Under the pieces are notes generated by a model. The model ran no database searches, had not been told where the DNA came from, and saw only the letters and a list, made by a program, of their open reading frames with translations. DNA of 64,000 nt, taken from contig NC_092363.1 of the NCBI RefSeq assembly GCF_030848805.1, forward strand, positions 1,736,001-1,800,000, read 5' to 3'. A program made the translations under genes and the position numbers. Position 1 is the stretch's first letter. The number at the start of each line of letters is the position of its first letter. Below are positions 62,239-64,000 of the stretch, one piece after another. The stretch is from Temnothorax longispinosus. Its lineage: Eukaryota > Arthropoda > Insecta > Hymenoptera > Formicidae.

Positions 62239-64000
62239 ATGACGCATCTCGCATTATCTCTGCGGAGGCTGTCACTAGCTCTAACACTGATAGCGACATG
62301 CGCGACTATAACGGAATCGTCAATGATCAGGGAAAGGAGGTACATCGGTATCGAAGAATCTAGTCATCGATCAGGCAAGGAACAATCGTCCGACAATCGG
62401 GGCACGAGATTGCCGAGCAGCAGCACGACGGCCAACAAGATCACCGCGGAACCCGGAAGAAAAGTGTCCCACCATCTGATCGGGGGTCACCTGAGAGTAT
62501 TCGATACGAAGCACCATGACGACGGCGAGTCGCTATGGGACGACGGAATACTCATGTCGGCGGCCGGCAACGGCAAGGAGGGGAAAAGTAATCGCGGTAG
62601 CGGCGACAGTGGTAGCAGCGACGACGAGGACGGGAAAAAAACACTCTCCCAGCAGGTCAAGGAGGGCAAGTACGGCCTCATACAGAACGAGATTTACGGC
62701 AATCGTCCGAAACGGCCCGGCATTATCAGCTACCTCGGCAATCCCGAAGTGCCGAAGGACACGATCGACAACCTGGGCGGCCTCGACGAGGACGAAATCT
62801 GGCTGGCCGAGAACCACGTGCTGGTGCTGAGGGGCGGGAAATTTCCTGAGCATGAACAGGACGGCCAGCAGCCGAGCAGTGAGCAGCCGAAATGGCCGCC
62901 CATCGATAATTACAAGGCGCCCAAACGGCAGGTCAAGATACCAGCGCGGCCGAAGGTACCGCCGCCCTTTCCGGTACAACTGACGGAGGGGGGACCGGTA
63001 CAGATCATCGGTCCGAACGGCACCGCGGAGGAAATTGGCAACGACACCCTCGACTACAACACGAATCCTTTCTACGCGAAGGGGTTACCGGGGGACAATC
63101 CGTTCTTCACTATCTCTCCAAACGGCACGATATTCGCTCCAGATCTCGGTCCCGCGGGAAACTTCTCCGTCGAAGAGAAATCATCCAGGGGTAACAATGA
63201 TCAGAAGGGAATAAAACCGGAATTCCCTCAGCCGCCTGGGTCACTTCCGCCTTTCTATCACGCCATACCGCCCGGCGCGATCTTTGTACCACCGCCGGGA
63301 AATCAGTCGGATTACGACGAGGAAGACCAGTCCATCTACTATCCGCCACCGTACAGTTTCCATTATCCGCAAGATAATACGACGGCTGTGCCGCCGGGCC
63401 CCCTGGTGCCCGGCATCATCCTGCCCCCGCCGCCGGACTTCTTCTCTGCTTTGGACGATAAGAAAACCACCACGAAGAAGTACACGAAGCGACCGACGAC
63501 CACATCCTCACCGGGGACACGACCGACGTATCTGCCACCGAGAAAACTCACGACTAAACAGAACAAGGCCTCGTCCGTTCCGCCGAGTTTGGTAACCAAG
63601 ACGAGCACCACATCATCGACCTCCACGAAAATATCCTTCGGTCGTACGACTGCGAAAAACGCGACGAACACCTTTAAACTTAAGCAGAAGACCATACCTG
63701 GCGCGGAAGTCACGACGTCTGGGAAACCGCACACTCTCGAGAATACCGAGATATACACCATCAGTCCCGTAATCGGGAATCAGGTGTCCGAGGCGACAAC
63801 CCAGCAGAAGGACTGGTCCACTCTGGTGACGAGCAAAACGGTCCCGGTTCTCGCGTACTATCCGTCGACCACGCAGTCGTCGCTGGAACGACCGGTGGAA
63901 GTCACGCCGGTCTCTATAAAGAGCATCATCACCACTAGTCAACCCGGTCGATCTCCCAATCATGCGTCCTACTACTTCTACGAGGAGTCGACCGACGAGA
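62239..64000 (+). CDS. Secreted Pro/Thr-rich protein of unknown function, partial
   Basis: An open frame of 587 codons runs from ATG at 62239 to the right edge. The ATG directly follows a strong acceptor (CTATTTTCAG), so this is an internal exon whose ATG is the probable start after a non-coding 5' exon. Residues 1-27 (LALSLRRLSLALTLIATCAT) look like a signal peptide. Residues about 28-144 are polar and low in complexity, with an acidic SDDEDG run. Residues about 145-204 form an ordered-looking block: KYGLIQNEIYG, RPGIISYLGNPEVPKD, LGGLDEDEIWLAENHVLVL. Then follows a Pro-rich section with PPG, PPP and YYPPPYSF motifs and N-glycosylation sequons (NGT, NDT, NFS, NQS, NTT), and from about residue 410 a Thr/Lys/Ser-rich mucin-like tail. 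I do not recognise a named family; an extracellular matrix or cuticle-associated role is a guess. Confidence 0.8.
   Translation, partial: MTHLALSLRRLSLALTLIATCATITESSMIRERRYIGIEESSHRSGKEQSSDNRGTRLPSSSTTANKITAEPGRKVSHHLIGGHLRVFDTKHHDDGESLWDDGILMSAAGNGKEGKSNRGSGDSGSSDDEDGKKTLSQQVKEGKYGLIQNEIYGNRPKRPGIISYLGNPEVPKDTIDNLGGLDEDEIWLAENHVLVLRGGKFPEHEQDGQQPSSEQPKWPPIDNYKAPKRQVKIPARPKVPPPFPVQLTEGGPVQIIGPNGTAEEIGNDTLDYNTNPFYAKGLPGDNPFFTISPNGTIFAPDLGPAGNFSVEEKSSRGNNDQKGIKPEFPQPPGSLPPFYHAIPPGAIFVPPPGNQSDYDEEDQSIYYPPPYSFHYPQDNTTAVPPGPLVPGIILPPPPDFFSALDDKKTTTKKYTKRPTTTSSPGTRPTYLPPRKLTTKQNKASSVPPSLVTKTSTTSSTSTKISFGRTTAKNATNTFKLKQKTIPGAEVTTSGKPHTLENTEIYTISPVIGNQVSEATTQQKDWSTLVTSKTVPVLAYYPSTTQSSLERPVEVTPVSIKSIITTSQPGRSPNHASYYFYEESTDE

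Noticed and set aside
1..64000. CRISPR arrays, prokaryotic operons, phage or viral gene clusters
   Set aside because: No regularly spaced repeats, no Shine-Dalgarno-led gene runs and no viral hallmark proteins; the recognised genes are spliced animal genes.

Overview
The window is nuclear DNA of an insect, most likely a hymenopteran and probably an ant. The seen evidence is spliced animal genes with GT-AG introns of 80 bp to 9 kb, AT-rich intronic and intergenic DNA broken by CpG-rich stretches, and many short terminal-inverted-repeat and foldback elements. The species assignment is an inference. Nothing looks bacterial or viral.

Layout. (1) About 1-11,414, minus strand: the calponin-homology (CH) half of a GAS2-family cytoskeletal gene in four exons (11414-11061, 1813-1689, 1179-1038, 400-154). 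It runs off the left edge before its GAR domain. The 9.2 kb intron holds several small transposons. (2) 11.4-27.2 kb: no recognised coding exon; CpG-rich patches near 18.1-18.9 and 22.7-23.3 kb, repeats and MITEs. (3) 27,169-28,700: a 1.5 kb non-LTR retrotransposon relic on the minus strand with both ends, an ORF1-like gene, no ORF2, a 16-bp target-site duplication and a foldback element nested inside. (4) 28,944-29,888, plus strand: a complete four-exon dCMP deaminase gene of 195 codons. (5) 29.9-33.5 kb: AT-rich DNA between two convergent genes. (6) 33,462-34,576, minus strand: the last three exons of the NatA auxiliary subunit NAA15; its upstream exons were not found. (7) 34.6-62.2 kb: no firm gene; repeats, MITEs, CpG-rich patches and a few doubtful ORFs. 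(8) 62,239 to the right edge, plus strand: a 587-codon open exon of a secreted Pro/Thr-rich protein of unknown function.

The recognised genes are independent housekeeping or cytoskeletal genes and do not form a pathway or cluster. Mobile elements explain most of the non-coding structure: a TA-flanked family with CACTGTTAAAT ends (five copies), a foldback family with GGCCCAGTTTCAC-type ends (five related copies, one at the left edge and one nested), a pogo/Tigger-like MITE and several single foldbacks. I found no evidence of a new multi-gene biological system. The items most worth checking are the ORF2-less retroelement, the missing front of NAA15 and the unnamed secreted protein.
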